Shown: positions 26,794 through 35,808 of the stretch, piece after piece | How positions within the stretch are numbered: position 1 is the stretch's first letter | Layout: each line of letters begins with the position of its first letter | Assembly (NCBI RefSeq): GCF_046244365.1 | Contig: NZ_CP176395.1 | Span: 2,542,001-2,606,000 of the forward strand | Direction: 5' to 3' | Source: Paenibacillus_V sp046244365 | GTDB taxonomy: Bacteria > Bacillota > Bacilli > Paenibacillales > NBRC-103111 | DNA: 64,000 bases | The notes under the pieces: generated by a model | The model's database searches: none | What the model saw: only the letters and a program-made list of their open reading frames with translations | What the model was told of the DNA's origin: nothing | Translations under genes and position numbers: made by a program

Positions 26794-27225
26794 ATGAAGC
26801 AGAAACAGTTTATTTTAAACAACGGCTTGCAGTTCGCTTGGGCGGTGGCTCTTTTTGCAACGGGGGGGAGCTTGTATTTGTCCGAAGTCATGGAATACGC
26901 GCCCTGCGAATTATGCTGGTTTCAGCGTATTTTCATGTATCCGCTCGTCTTTATTTTAGGCGTGGCATCGGTCAAAAAAGACTTTCACGTCTATAGGTAC
27001 GTTCTTCCGCTTTCGATTGTCGGCGGCTGCATTTCGATTTACCACTATCTCGTGCAAAAGACGGTATTCTTCAAGGAGCACGCCACCACGTGCGGAATTG
27101 TGCCGTGCGACGTCGACTATCTCGACTGGTTCGGCGTCATTACGATTCCGATGCTGGCTTTAATCGCGTTCCTTATCATTACCGTAGTGATGCTGCTTGT
27201 CCGTAAAGCAAACAAAGGCGCATAG
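26794..27225 (+). CDS. bdbC: Thiol-disulfide oxidoreductase BdbC (DsbB-like)
   Basis: A 143-residue membrane protein with four hydrophobic segments. It has the two cysteine pairs of DsbB/BdbC quinone-linked oxidases: CELC (38-41) after the first helix and CGIVPC (100-105) in the second outer loop. It would reoxidise a BdbD-type thiol oxidase using menaquinone. TAGGAGG precedes the ATG. No bdbD neighbour is visible in the window. Confidence 0.93.
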   Translation: MKQKQFILNNGLQFAWAVALFATGGSLYLSEVMEYAPCELCWFQRIFMYPLVFILGVASVKKDFHVYRYVLPLSIVGGCISIYHYLVQKTVFFKEHATTCGIVPCDVDYLDWFGVITIPMLALIAFLIITVVMLLVRKANKGA

Positions 27226-27338
27226 GAAACTACATTTCTCCATATAGAAGTCGCTTCGTTCCATGTTCCGGTAAAAGCATTTTCGTTATAGTGGGAATAG
27301 GAAGAGCAAGTATTTCCATATCGGAGAGGATGAATCGT

Positions 27339-28637
27339 ATGCCGAAAATTACGTTTATGGGTGCCGGCAGCACCGTATTTGCCAAGAATGTGCTCGGCGA
27401 TTGCATGATGACGCCCGCCTTGCAGGATTTTGAAATTGCGCTGTTCGATATCGATCCCGAGCGACTGAAGGATTCGGAGAACATGCTGAACAACCTGAAG
27501 CAATCGTGCGGCAGCAGAAACGAGATCAAAGCGTATGCCGACCGCAAGGAAGCGCTGCGCGGCGCGAAATACGTCGTCAACGCCATTCAGGTCGGCGGTT
27601 ACGATCCATGTACGATTACCGATTTTGAAATTCCCAAAAAATACGGCCTGCGCCAAACGATTGCGGATACGCTCGGCATCGGCGGCATTTTCCGCAACCT
27701 GCGTACGATTCCGGTCATGCTGGATTTCGCGAAGGATATGCAGGAGGTTTGTCCGGACGCTTGGTTCTTCAACTATACGAATCCGATGGCCGTATTGACG
27801 AACGCGATGAATACATACGGCGGCATCAAGACCGTCGGCCTGTGTCACAGCGTGCAAGCTTGCGTCCCGCACCTGTTCAATCATCTCGGCGTAGACCACA
27901 CGGGCGTGCAGTGGAAAATCGCGGGCATTAACCATATGGCGTGGCTGCTGGAAGTGACGAAGGACGGCAAAGATCTGTATCCGGAGCTCAAGCGGCTTGC
28001 CAAGGAAAAGCAAAAAGATACCCATCACGACATGGTCCGTTTCGAGCTTATGTTCCGTTTCGGCTATTACGTAACCGAGTCGTCCGAGCATAATGCCGAG
28101 TACCATCCGTATTTTATCAAACGCAACTATCCGGAGCTGATCGAGCGCTACAACATTCCGCTGGACGAATACCCGCGCCGCTGCGTCAACCAGATCAACC
28201 GCTGGAAGACCATGCGCGAAGAGCTCGTCAACGACAAAAATCTCGAGCACACGCGTTCGCATGAATATGCGTCCCGGATGATGGAAGCGATGGAGACGGA
28301 CAATCCGTTCAAAATCGGCGGCAACGTGATGAACACGGGGCTGATTACGAACCTGCCGAAGGAAGCATGCGTAGAAGTGCCTTGTTTCGTCGACGCAAGC
28401 GGCATAACCCCGACGTTCGTCGGCGACCTGCCTCCGCAGCTTGCCGCGCTGAACCGGACGAATATCAACACGCAATTGCTTACGCTCGAAGCGGCGGTCA
28501 CCCGCAAGCGCGATCACATCTACCACGCGGCGCTGCTCGATCCGCATACGAGCGCGGAGCTGTCGATCGACGACATCGTGGCGCTTTGCGACGACCTGAT
28601 CGAAGCGCACGGAGACTGGCTGCCGAAGTACAACTAA
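27339..28637 (+). CDS. melA: GH4 alpha-galactosidase (MelA-like)
   Basis: A 432-residue NAD+- and Mn2+-dependent glycosidase of family 4. The N-terminal Rossmann motif is FMGAGSTVFAKNVLGD; FFNYTNPMAV and GLCHSVQ (the family substrate-class motif, here the CHSV form known from alpha-galactosidases) follow, then the AGINHMAW metal-site segment. ATG 27339 is chosen because GGAGAGG lies nine bases upstream; ATG 27330 is too close to it. No signal peptide, so it acts on imported alpha-galactosides. A TATAGT at about 27285 may be its -10. A terminator at 28655 separates it from the LacI gene. Confidence 0.92.
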   Translation: MPKITFMGAGSTVFAKNVLGDCMMTPALQDFEIALFDIDPERLKDSENMLNNLKQSCGSRNEIKAYADRKEALRGAKYVVNAIQVGGYDPCTITDFEIPKKYGLRQTIADTLGIGGIFRNLRTIPVMLDFAKDMQEVCPDAWFFNYTNPMAVLTNAMNTYGGIKTVGLCHSVQACVPHLFNHLGVDHTGVQWKIAGINHMAWLLEVTKDGKDLYPELKRLAKEKQKDTHHDMVRFELMFRFGYYVTESSEHNAEYHPYFIKRNYPELIERYNIPLDEYPRRCVNQINRWKTMREELVNDKNLEHTRSHEYASRMMEAMETDNPFKIGGNVMNTGLITNLPKEACVEVPCFVDASGITPTFVGDLPPQLAALNRTNINTQLLTLEAAVTRKRDHIYHAALLDPHTSAELSIDDIVALCDDLIEAHGDWLPKYN

Positions 28638-28654
28638 CGGCATAGGGGCTTACC

Positions 28655-28687
28655 AAGCAACCGCAGAGAAATCTGCGGTTGCTTTTA
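28655..28687 (+). terminator. Terminator after the GH4 gene
   Basis: AAGCAACCGCAG pairs with CTGCGGTTGCTT around an AGAAAT loop, followed by a short T-rich tail. Confidence 0.88.
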
Positions 28688-28729
28688 TTTCGGGCACCGC
28701 TGCATTGCCGAAAAATGACAAAAAGGTTA

Positions 28730-28759
28730 TTGACAAACGTTGGAGCGCGGGGTTACTAT
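28730..28759 (+). promoter_or_regulatory. Promoter of the LacI-family gene
   Basis: A perfect -35 TTGACA (28730-28735) and a -10 TACTAT (28754-28759) are separated by 18 bases, about 60 bases before the start codon. The LacI-type operator lies just after it, giving autorepression. Confidence 0.8.
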
Positions 28760-28772
28760 TTAGACACAAAGA

Positions 28773-28788
28773 TGTTACGCGTGTAACA
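28773..28788 (+). promoter_or_regulatory. LacI-type operator 1
   Basis: TGTTACGCGTGTAACA is a 16-base dyad with one central mismatch, placed about 14 bases after the -10. A near-identical site occurs after the regulator gene (29850-29865). Confidence 0.8.
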
Positions 28789-28819
28789 ACGATAGAGATA
28801 CAGGGTTAGGAGTGTAAGT

Positions 28820-29833
28820 ATGCGTGTTACGAGAGAATTGGTTGCGAAAGTGGCGGGCGTATCGACAGCAACGGTATCCTACGTGCTGAACAATTCGCGA
28901 AGCGTCTCGGAAGAAGCGAGGAGAAAGGTGCTGGAAGCGGTCAAAGAGCTGAAATATACGCCCGATATGATCGCCCGCAGCATGGTGACCAACGAGACGA
29001 AGCAGCTCGGCATCGTGCTCAACGAAATCATCAACCCGTTTTACGGGGAGATCATCCTCGGCTTCGAAAATGCGGCAATCGAAAAAGGCTACTTCGTCAA
29101 CATTTGCACCGGTTACAAAAACCTCGACGATTACTTTGACAATTTCATCGCCCGCCGCGTGGACGGCGTGTTCGTCGTCGCCATTCCCTACAAGTTCCAC
29201 ATGGAAAAAATTTATAATCTTGTGGATGCCGGCATTAAGGTGGTCATGAGCGGCAACGCGGAAGCGGATATCAAAAAGCTTTCGTCGATTGAAAACGATT
29301 ATGTCGATGCGATGCACAAGGCGGTCGAGTATTTGACCGGGCTTGGCCACAGGCATATCGCCTACGTGAGCGGTCTCGGCAAATCGCAGAAGTTCGACCG
29401 CAAAATCGAAGGCTACTTAAGCGCCGTACACAAGTGGAAGCTTCCGTGCGAAGATTCGCTGCTGATCGACGGAAGCGCTCCGTACGGAACGACGATCGAG
29501 GACGGCTACCGGCTTGCGAACCGGCTGATCGCCTCCGGCAAACCGTTTACGGCTGTCGTGTGTACGAATGACATGATGGCGCTCGGCGCGATGAACGCTT
29601 TGAAGCACGCCGGGTTAAACGTTCCGGAGGACGTTTCGGTCATGGGCTTTGACGGCATACAGATCGGCGGGTATTGGGATCCTTCGCTTACGACGATGGC
29701 GGTGCCGACGGTTTCGCTTGGGGAGAGGGCGTTCGAGCTGCTGTACACCAATTTGAAGAAAGACAACACGGGCTATTTTCTAAATAAGCTGGAATTGATT
29801 GAACGAAACTCGACGGGGGCTTGCAAGAGCTAA
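28820..29833 (+). CDS. LacI-family transcriptional regulator
   Basis: A 337-residue repressor with an N-terminal helix-turn-helix (LVAKVAGVSTATVSYVLNNS, about residues 7-26), the hinge helix region ending in YTPDMIARSMVT, and a periplasmic-binding-like ligand domain (QLGIVLNEIINPFYGEII to GFDGIQIGGYWDPSLTTM). TAGGAG precedes the ATG. It has its own TTGACA promoter with a dyad operator, and the same operator stands before the downstream importer operon, so it very probably controls both. The inducer is probably a sugar from the glycan handled by the operon (rhamnose-containing, inferred). Confidence 0.95.
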   Translation: MRVTRELVAKVAGVSTATVSYVLNNSRSVSEEARRKVLEAVKELKYTPDMIARSMVTNETKQLGIVLNEIINPFYGEIILGFENAAIEKGYFVNICTGYKNLDDYFDNFIARRVDGVFVVAIPYKFHMEKIYNLVDAGIKVVMSGNAEADIKKLSSIENDYVDAMHKAVEYLTGLGHRHIAYVSGLGKSQKFDRKIEGYLSAVHKWKLPCEDSLLIDGSAPYGTTIEDGYRLANRLIASGKPFTAVVCTNDMMALGAMNALKHAGLNVPEDVSVMGFDGIQIGGYWDPSLTTMAVPTVSLGERAFELLYTNLKKDNTGYFLNKLELIERNSTGACKS

Positions 29834-29839
29834 ATTTTT

Positions 29840-29875
29840 TTAAGCAAAATGTTACGCGCGTAACATTTTGCTTAA
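29840..29875. promoter_or_regulatory. 36-bp perfect palindrome containing LacI-type operator 2
   Basis: The 36 bases are perfectly self-complementary about 29857/29858. The core TGTTACGCGCGTAACA (29850-29865) matches the operator in front of the LacI gene except for one base. It begins six bases after the LacI stop and about 270 bases before the binding-protein gene. In RNA it would fold into a long hairpin, but no T-run follows. The gap 29876-30141 also contains GCGTGTC/GACACGC inverted repeats and no gene. Confidence 0.85.
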
Positions 29876-30141
29876 CAGAGCCGAAGCATAGCGTGTCTGC
29901 AAGGCAACGGGTAGTAACGCGGGGCTTTGGCTCGAATAGGCTGACACGCCTTCGGACGCGGCATAGTTATAAACGCATACGAAGCCTGGCGTTTCGGACA
30001 TATTCATGTAGATTCGGACTGGGAGGAGATCGGAGAGAGCGAAAGCGGGCAGCCGGGAAGGCGGAACAAGTAAGGATGCACGCAAGCAGGCGTTACCTGT
30101 AAGGATTGAGGGGACAAGACTAACATTCAGGAGGGGTTCCG

Positions 30142-31728
30142 ATGTTGAAAGGGGTTAAAAAAGCGGGCGCCATTACGATGGCAGCCGTATTGGGAACGAC
30201 GATCGCATTGACCGGCTGTTCGGGCGGCGATACGAAGAAAGCGGACGAGGGCAAACCGAAATCCGAGCAGGGCGGGACGAAAGAGCAGCGGAAGGTCGTC
30301 CTCTCGACGATCAAAAACTACTATACGACGGCACTCAAACAAATCGCCAAGGACTATACGGCGCTTCATCCCGAAACGACGGTCGAGATTGAGATCATCG
30401 CCGACAACGCCACCTACGCCCAGAACTTTACGACCAAAATGTCCGCGGACAAAAAGACGGCGCCGGATATCGTCCATACGAATCTGCTGGGCGTAGCGGA
30501 CGAAGGGGCGTTAATCCCCAAAGGCTGGCTGGCCGGGCTCGACGACTTATTGAACGAGTCCAATCCTTATAATGGAGGCAAAAAGGTAAGGGACGCTATC
30601 GATTCCAAATATTTAGCGCTCGCGGTCGGCAGCTCCGGCAAAACGCCTTACTTGCCTTTCGACCTCGTTGGCCTCGGCGTTTACTACAACAAAACGATTT
30701 TCAACAAAGTCGGCGTGAAGCCGCCGGCCACGATCGAGGAGTTCGTCGAAGTCAGCGGCAAGCTGAAGGCGGCCGGCTATAACGCTCCGATCGGCGCGTC
30801 CAGCTTCAACGGCTGGCTCGTGCTCTCCCTGGCGGATTGGGCGTACCGCAAGGATGCGGATAAAATGCTGACGCTGCCCGGAGACGGCAGATTCGACGAG
30901 CAGACGATGGCCAAAAACAAGGACGTGAAGTACTCGGCGGACAATGCGATGTTCGACGAGACGGCGATTTTCGATCCGGAGAAAATCATCGCGCTCTCCA
31001 AAACCGTTCCGATGAACAGTCCGGTCAACGAAAAAATATGGTCCACGTACAAAAGCCTGGCGCAATTTTTTCCGAAAGGCTGGTCGACGCCGGACGACGG
31101 TCAAACGTATTCGCAATTTATGGCGCAGAACGTTCCGATGTTCATATTCGGGAGCTGGCAAGTAGGCACCATTCTCGGGGATATGCAGAAACTGGCCAAG
31201 GATAAAACGTTCGAGTGGGGCACGTTCAAGTTTCCGAAGTTTGCGAAGGAAGACCCGAATTTCCCGGGCGAGCCGCGCAGTCTGCTCGTAGCCGGACATA
31301 AGCTCGGCCTTTCGCAGAAGGACGATCCGGAGCAGTACAAACGCGCCTCCGACTTCCTGAAATACGTCTATTCGCCGGAAATCGCCGCCAAGATCTACGA
31401 CATCACGATCAAGAGCGGGGAATACGTGCAGGGGCCTTCGCTTATTACGGGCGTCAAGCTGAGCGACGAAATCAATTCCTATCTGGACGGCTTCAAAGCC
31501 AAAGGCAACATGCGTACGGAATACAGCGACTTGGCCGGCGCCGCTAAACTCGAGGCCGATAAGCCGCTTGCGAGCGATCAGGAAGTCAAATACGTAGAAG
31601 GCAAGCTGGATTGGTCCGAATTCGCCAAAGGGCTTGAAAAGTTTACGGGCAACGTTATGAACGATCGCGTCAAGAAATTCGGCTACGACCTGAACCCGAA
31701 AACGGCGGAAAAGGAACCGGCCAAATAA
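30142..31728 (+). CDS. Carbohydrate ABC solute-binding lipoprotein
   Basis: A 528-residue lipoprotein with a type II signal peptide ending in the lipobox LTGC, then a Gly/Lys-rich linker. The binding domain starts near VVLSTIKNYYTTALKQIAK and contains GLGVYYNKTIFNKVGVKPP, typical of sugar-binding proteins. AGGAGGGG precedes the ATG. It is the first gene of an operon with two permeases and a GH78-like enzyme, behind the LacI-type palindrome. No ATPase gene is included, so a shared MsmX-type ATPase is expected. Confidence 0.93.
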   Translation: MLKGVKKAGAITMAAVLGTTIALTGCSGGDTKKADEGKPKSEQGGTKEQRKVVLSTIKNYYTTALKQIAKDYTALHPETTVEIEIIADNATYAQNFTTKMSADKKTAPDIVHTNLLGVADEGALIPKGWLAGLDDLLNESNPYNGGKKVRDAIDSKYLALAVGSSGKTPYLPFDLVGLGVYYNKTIFNKVGVKPPATIEEFVEVSGKLKAAGYNAPIGASSFNGWLVLSLADWAYRKDADKMLTLPGDGRFDEQTMAKNKDVKYSADNAMFDETAIFDPEKIIALSKTVPMNSPVNEKIWSTYKSLAQFFPKGWSTPDDGQTYSQFMAQNVPMFIFGSWQVGTILGDMQKLAKDKTFEWGTFKFPKFAKEDPNFPGEPRSLLVAGHKLGLSQKDDPEQYKRASDFLKYVYSPEIAAKIYDITIKSGEYVQGPSLITGVKLSDEINSYLDGFKAKGNMRTEYSDLAGAAKLEADKPLASDQEVKYVEGKLDWSEFAKGLEKFTGNVMNDRVKKFGYDLNPKTAEKEPAK

Positions 31729-31824
31729 CGTTCGGAACATAGCGGCAAGCGGGAGGAAGAGCTTCGGATCGCCGCGAGGGGCTGTTCTTCCCGGAGCCGT
31801 TCGTTTTACCGGAAGGAGGATCAC

Positions 31825-32700
31825 ATGAAAGCTCGGACATCGCTGAAGTCGTATGCGTTTATTTTTCCCTCGTTCCTGCTCATCGGCGTCTTCTTCTATT
31901 ATCCCGTATTTTATGCGATATCGGGCTCGTTCACGGATTTGCGGCTCGGGGAGAAGGCGTCTTTCATCGGGTTCGGCAATTATCTCAAGCTGCTGGAGGA
32001 TCCCGTTTTCCTCAAGGGCCTGGCGAATCAGCTCTTTCTGACGATCGCGGACGTACTCAAAAGCATCCTGTTTCCGCTGCTCGCGGCCGAGCTGCTGTAC
32101 TTCATCAAACATAAAGGCACGGCGGCCAAAATCCGGACGTTTTTCGTCATTCCGATGCTCGTGCCGGGGATGGTCGTCATGCTGATGTGGGTCTATATGT
32201 ACGACGTCAATTTCGGGGCGGTCAATACGCTGCTGGAGCAGCTCGGACTCGGAGCCTGGAAGCACGACTGGCTGAAGGAGAGCGAAACGGCGCTCTGGTC
32301 GATCGTCGGAATCGGCTTTCCGTTCGTTTCCGGCATTTATTTTCTGATTTTCCATGCGGGGCTGGCGTCCATCTCGGGCGAGGTGGAGGAGGCGGCGCTG
32401 ATCGACGGCTGCAGCAGCTGGAACCGGGTCCGGTACATTCATTTGCCGCATATATTCCCGTATTTCGGCGTCGTTTTCATTCTTACGATGATCGCCAGCC
32501 TGCAGGATTACGTGAAAATCCTCGTGACCACAAGAGGCGGTCCTGGCTATGACACGTACGTGCCGGCGCTGCATATGTACAATACCGCGTTCAAATCGTA
32601 TGAGATGGGCTATGCGTCGAGCATGGGCGTCATTCTATTCATCATCATTATTGCGTTTACCGTCGTCAGCATGAAGCTTTCCCATAACAGACAAGCGTAG
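31825..32700 (+). CDS. Carbohydrate ABC permease, MalF-like
   Basis: A 291-residue permease with six predicted membrane segments, beginning immediately with a hydrophobic helix (YAFIFPSFLLIGVFFYYPVF). The EAA loop reads EEAALIDGCSSWNRVRYIHLP. AAGGAGG stands before the ATG. The 96-base spacer after the binding-protein gene has no clear terminator, and the next permease follows by 14 bases. Confidence 0.93.
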   Translation: MKARTSLKSYAFIFPSFLLIGVFFYYPVFYAISGSFTDLRLGEKASFIGFGNYLKLLEDPVFLKGLANQLFLTIADVLKSILFPLLAAELLYFIKHKGTAAKIRTFFVIPMLVPGMVVMLMWVYMYDVNFGAVNTLLEQLGLGAWKHDWLKESETALWSIVGIGFPFVSGIYFLIFHAGLASISGEVEEAALIDGCSSWNRVRYIHLPHIFPYFGVVFILTMIASLQDYVKILVTTRGGPGYDTYVPALHMYNTAFKSYEMGYASSMGVILFIIIIAFTVVSMKLSHNRQA

Positions 32701-32714
32701 AAAGGAGGATTCGC

Positions 32715-33557
32715 ATGAAACGATTTTTCGCCGACGGAAGAAGGCTGACGGCCGGGTATTGGTCGGCGCGTCTGCTGCTTGCCCTGCTGATCGTCTCGAC
32801 GATCTTTCCCTTTCTGCTGATGCTGTTCATGTCGGGGAAAGCGGGTATTCAGATCCAGACGGATTTCTGGGGCGTCCCGGACCGGATCGAATGGCAAAAC
32901 TATGCCAAAGCGGCGCAATACATCGCGAGGCCGGTCATGAATTCGCTTCTTATCGCGTTCAGTACGATTGCGGGCGTGCTTGTTCTGGTCAGCATGTCGG
33001 GCTACGCGTTCGGCAGGCACCGTTTTTACGGAAAGGAGCCGCTTTTCCTGCTGTTTATCGGCGTCATGATGATTCCGAGCGTGTTGATGATCGTACCGCT
33101 GTTCGCGATCGTCAGCCAGCTGAAGCTGCTGAACAACTATTTGGCGCTTATTTTGCCTTATATGTCGGGCTTGCAGCTGTTCGGTATCTTGCTGGCAAGG
33201 ACGTTCTACGCGTCGCTGCCGGAAGAGATGTTCGAGGCGGCGAGGATGGAAGGCGCAGGCGAAACGTATTTGTTCACGAGAATCGCGCTGCCGCTTTCCG
33301 TTCCGATCCTGATAACGGTCGGCATAACAAGCCTGATCGCCGTCTATACCGACTACGTCTGGCCGACGCTGACGCTTAGCGGCGAAGCCAAAAAGACGTT
33401 TACGCAAGCCGTATTTACGATTTCGACCGGCAGTTCGACCGACTACGGGTTGACGACCGCCGGGTTTGTACTCGGTACGATACCGCTGCTGGTTATTACG
33501 GTCTCCTGCTTGAAATATTACGTGGAAGGCATGCTGCAAGGCGCTGTGAAAGGATAA
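32715..33557 (+). CDS. Carbohydrate ABC permease, MalG-like
   Basis: A 280-residue permease with about six membrane segments and the loop FEAARMEGAGETYLFTRIALP. AAAGGAGG precedes the ATG. It completes the translocation pore with the permease upstream and is followed after 35 bases by a GH78-like gene, so one transcript is likely. Confidence 0.93.
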   Translation: MKRFFADGRRLTAGYWSARLLLALLIVSTIFPFLLMLFMSGKAGIQIQTDFWGVPDRIEWQNYAKAAQYIARPVMNSLLIAFSTIAGVLVLVSMSGYAFGRHRFYGKEPLFLLFIGVMMIPSVLMIVPLFAIVSQLKLLNNYLALILPYMSGLQLFGILLARTFYASLPEEMFEAARMEGAGETYLFTRIALPLSVPILITVGITSLIAVYTDYVWPTLTLSGEAKKTFTQAVFTISTGSSTDYGLTTAGFVLGTIPLLVITVSCLKYYVEGMLQGAVKG

Positions 33558-33592
33558 GCATCAGGCGGCAAGACAGATAGAGAGGTGCGGAC

Positions 33593-35737
33593 TTGGCGAA
33601 AACGGGATGGAGAACCCCCGACTGGATTTGGCATCCGGACGGCGAAAAGCAAAGAGAGATCGTTCTGGTTAGACGATTTACGCTGGAGGAAGAGGCGAAC
33701 GACGTCAAGCTGTGGCTGGCTGCGACCGGAAATGCGGAAATCAGCTTGAACGGCGTTCACGCGGGAGCTATGGCGGAGCAGGCATCCGGAATGGCGGCTT
33801 ATACGGACATTCGGTCGTTTCCCCGGAGGCTTGCAGCCGGACATTACGAGTTGAAAATAGCGGCGCGCTGCGAGCGGCCCGTTCCTGTCATCGAGGCCAG
33901 CATGTATTTGTGGAACCGTACCGTAGGGGTAAACGCATTTCTGCAGGCCGGCGGCCTATGGCTCCCTACGGATGAGGACTGGGAAACGGACGGGGTGCGT
34001 GCGGCGGTTGTTTGCAAATATGGCGAGGAGCCTTACGGCGATCTGGAAAACAGCCCGGATTGGTTCGTCAAGGGCGGTTACGGAGATATCGGTACGGAGC
34101 CGGTAGCGGGGCTGAACGTGATGTCCGCCTCAGGCATTACGGCAAGTCAGCAGGACGGCGGGCTTCTGCGCTTGTCCGGAACGAACCGGGGGCAGGCTGC
34201 GCTGCAGGCGCCGGCAAGAGAGGAGAAGCATCTCTTCTATCATTTGCGCAAGCAGGCGGAATGGAAGGAGATGCGAACGCTTCAACAGGAAAGAAGCTGG
34301 GCAGGCTGGCCCCGGCTGCGAATCGATCTCGGCAAGGAATACAATGCGAGATTCAAGGTGCATAATGCCGGAGATCAAGCATGCGCGGTCCTATGGAACG
34401 GGGCGGAATCGCTGGAGGAGCTGGATGGCTACGATTCCTGCATCACGGAATGGTTGGCGGTCGAGGCGGGCGCTGCGTTCGTAACGCTGCCGCAAGGCAT
34501 GCGATACATCGAGCTGACGATCATCGGCGATCAAGGGACTCCGTTCGAGCTGGGGCTTGCGTTCGAATCGGCTTGCGTGACGGTTCGTCAAGCGGGAACG
34601 TTCGAAAGCGATCTGCCGCTGTTGAACGACATTTATGGCGTATCGGTGCATACGAACCGGATTTGCCATCAATTGGGGCTGTGGGACGGGGTCAAAAGGG
34701 ATCGGCTCAATTGGACGTACGACTACTACATGGCCGCCAAAGCGGACTATGTGCTATGGGACAATTTGGACGTGCTGAAGCGGTCCATACGCGAGCTGGG
34801 GGCGGGAACGCCTTACGGCCACTGGATCAACGGGCTCGAAACGTACACGCTTTGGTGGATCAACAACCTGTGGGAGTACTACTGGTTTACCGCCGACAAG
34901 GCGTTTCTTTTGGAAATGAAGGAAGATTTGCAGAAGCATGTGCGGTGGGTACGGGCCAACTTGGACGACGATACGGGAGCTTTTAAGGGAGACGGTCCTT
35001 ATTTTTTGGAATGGGTGCCGATGCGTCACGAGGATTCCGTACTGGGCTTCCATGCTCTGCTGCGGATAACGCTGGGCAACTTGCGGAAGCTGGCGGCATA
35101 TGTGCCGGAGCTGCAAATCGGGACGGACTGGAAGCTGGCCGAACCGGATGCCGCGGGTTATATGCAGGCGACGGCTCTGATCGTGCCGCTGCTCGGCATT
35201 GCGAGCGGATATGTAAGCGGCAAGGAAGCCGAAACGTTCTTGCGCGGCTATGCGCTGGAGGACCCGATTACACCGTTATCGGCGTTCTGGCTGGCGGAAT
35301 GCTGCTCGCTGCACGGACTGCACGACCGGGCTTGGGAGATCGTCTCGACGGTTTGGGGAGACATGCTGAAGCAAGGGGCGACGACGTTCTGGGAGAGCGT
35401 TCGCATCCAGAAGCATCCGGACTTCCACGACGCGTTAACGACGTTTACGAGCTACGATTCTTACCGGATCAGCCTGTGCCATAGCTGGTCGAGCACCCCC
35501 GTGCAGTGGATCAGCCGTTTCGTGCTGGGCGTGGAGCCGCTCGAGCCGGGCTATGCGGCGTTCTCCTGCACGCCGCGGGCGGTCACGGGGGCGTCCCGAT
35601 TCCGGGGAACGGTTCCGACGCCGAACGGGGATATCGAGATTTCATGGGAGGTAGAGGAAACGGGTAGCCCCGTCCTGCGCTTGCAGGCGCCAGGAGCTTG
35701 CAAACGATTGGACGCAAAGGAGGTGAGCTTGAAGTAA
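33593..35737 (+). CDS. GH78-like alpha-L-rhamnosidase family protein, cytoplasmic
   Basis: A 714-residue protein without signal peptide, starting at TTG 33593 (AGAGAGGTG upstream). N-terminal beta-sandwich regions precede an (alpha/alpha)6-like catalytic part from about 345. The family block usually seen as DGPKRDR-GW-GD reads DGVKRDRLNWTYDYY near 365, and the TFWESV segment near 599-604 carries the candidate general-base Glu. A C-terminal beta domain ends the protein. Sequence divergence from typical rhamnosidases leaves the exact glycoside open. It closes the importer operon, so it probably trims the imported glycan. Confidence 0.8.
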   Translation: MAKTGWRTPDWIWHPDGEKQREIVLVRRFTLEEEANDVKLWLAATGNAEISLNGVHAGAMAEQASGMAAYTDIRSFPRRLAAGHYELKIAARCERPVPVIEASMYLWNRTVGVNAFLQAGGLWLPTDEDWETDGVRAAVVCKYGEEPYGDLENSPDWFVKGGYGDIGTEPVAGLNVMSASGITASQQDGGLLRLSGTNRGQAALQAPAREEKHLFYHLRKQAEWKEMRTLQQERSWAGWPRLRIDLGKEYNARFKVHNAGDQACAVLWNGAESLEELDGYDSCITEWLAVEAGAAFVTLPQGMRYIELTIIGDQGTPFELGLAFESACVTVRQAGTFESDLPLLNDIYGVSVHTNRICHQLGLWDGVKRDRLNWTYDYYMAAKADYVLWDNLDVLKRSIRELGAGTPYGHWINGLETYTLWWINNLWEYYWFTADKAFLLEMKEDLQKHVRWVRANLDDDTGAFKGDGPYFLEWVPMRHEDSVLGFHALLRITLGNLRKLAAYVPELQIGTDWKLAEPDAAGYMQATALIVPLLGIASGYVSGKEAETFLRGYALEDPITPLSAFWLAECCSLHGLHDRAWEIVSTVWGDMLKQGATTFWESVRIQKHPDFHDALTTFTSYDSYRISLCHSWSSTPVQWISRFVLGVEPLEPGYAAFSCTPRAVTGASRFRGTVPTPNGDIEISWEVEETGSPVLRLQAPGACKRLDAKEVSLK

Positions 35738-35769
35738 ACGGCGGGGGCGCCGTTCTCATCCGTCTCGAG

Positions 35770-35785
35770 TTGAAAGGGTTTTCAA
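35770..35785 (+). promoter_or_regulatory. cre-like dyad
   Basis: TTGAAAGGGTTTTCAA, 23 bases before the next start codon, fits the catabolite-response consensus TGWAANCGNTNWCA with one mismatch (G for the core C). It could mediate CcpA repression, but its position after the previous gene is also compatible with a weak hairpin. Confidence 0.35.
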
Positions 35786-35808
35786 CCTATTTGAAGGAGT
35801 GATTGTGG

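Noticed and set aside
30613..32574. Long minus-strand open frame (about 650 codons) opposite binding-protein and permease genes
   Set aside because: It spans two clear plus-strand genes, has a composition typical of antisense shadows and lacks any recognisable motif.
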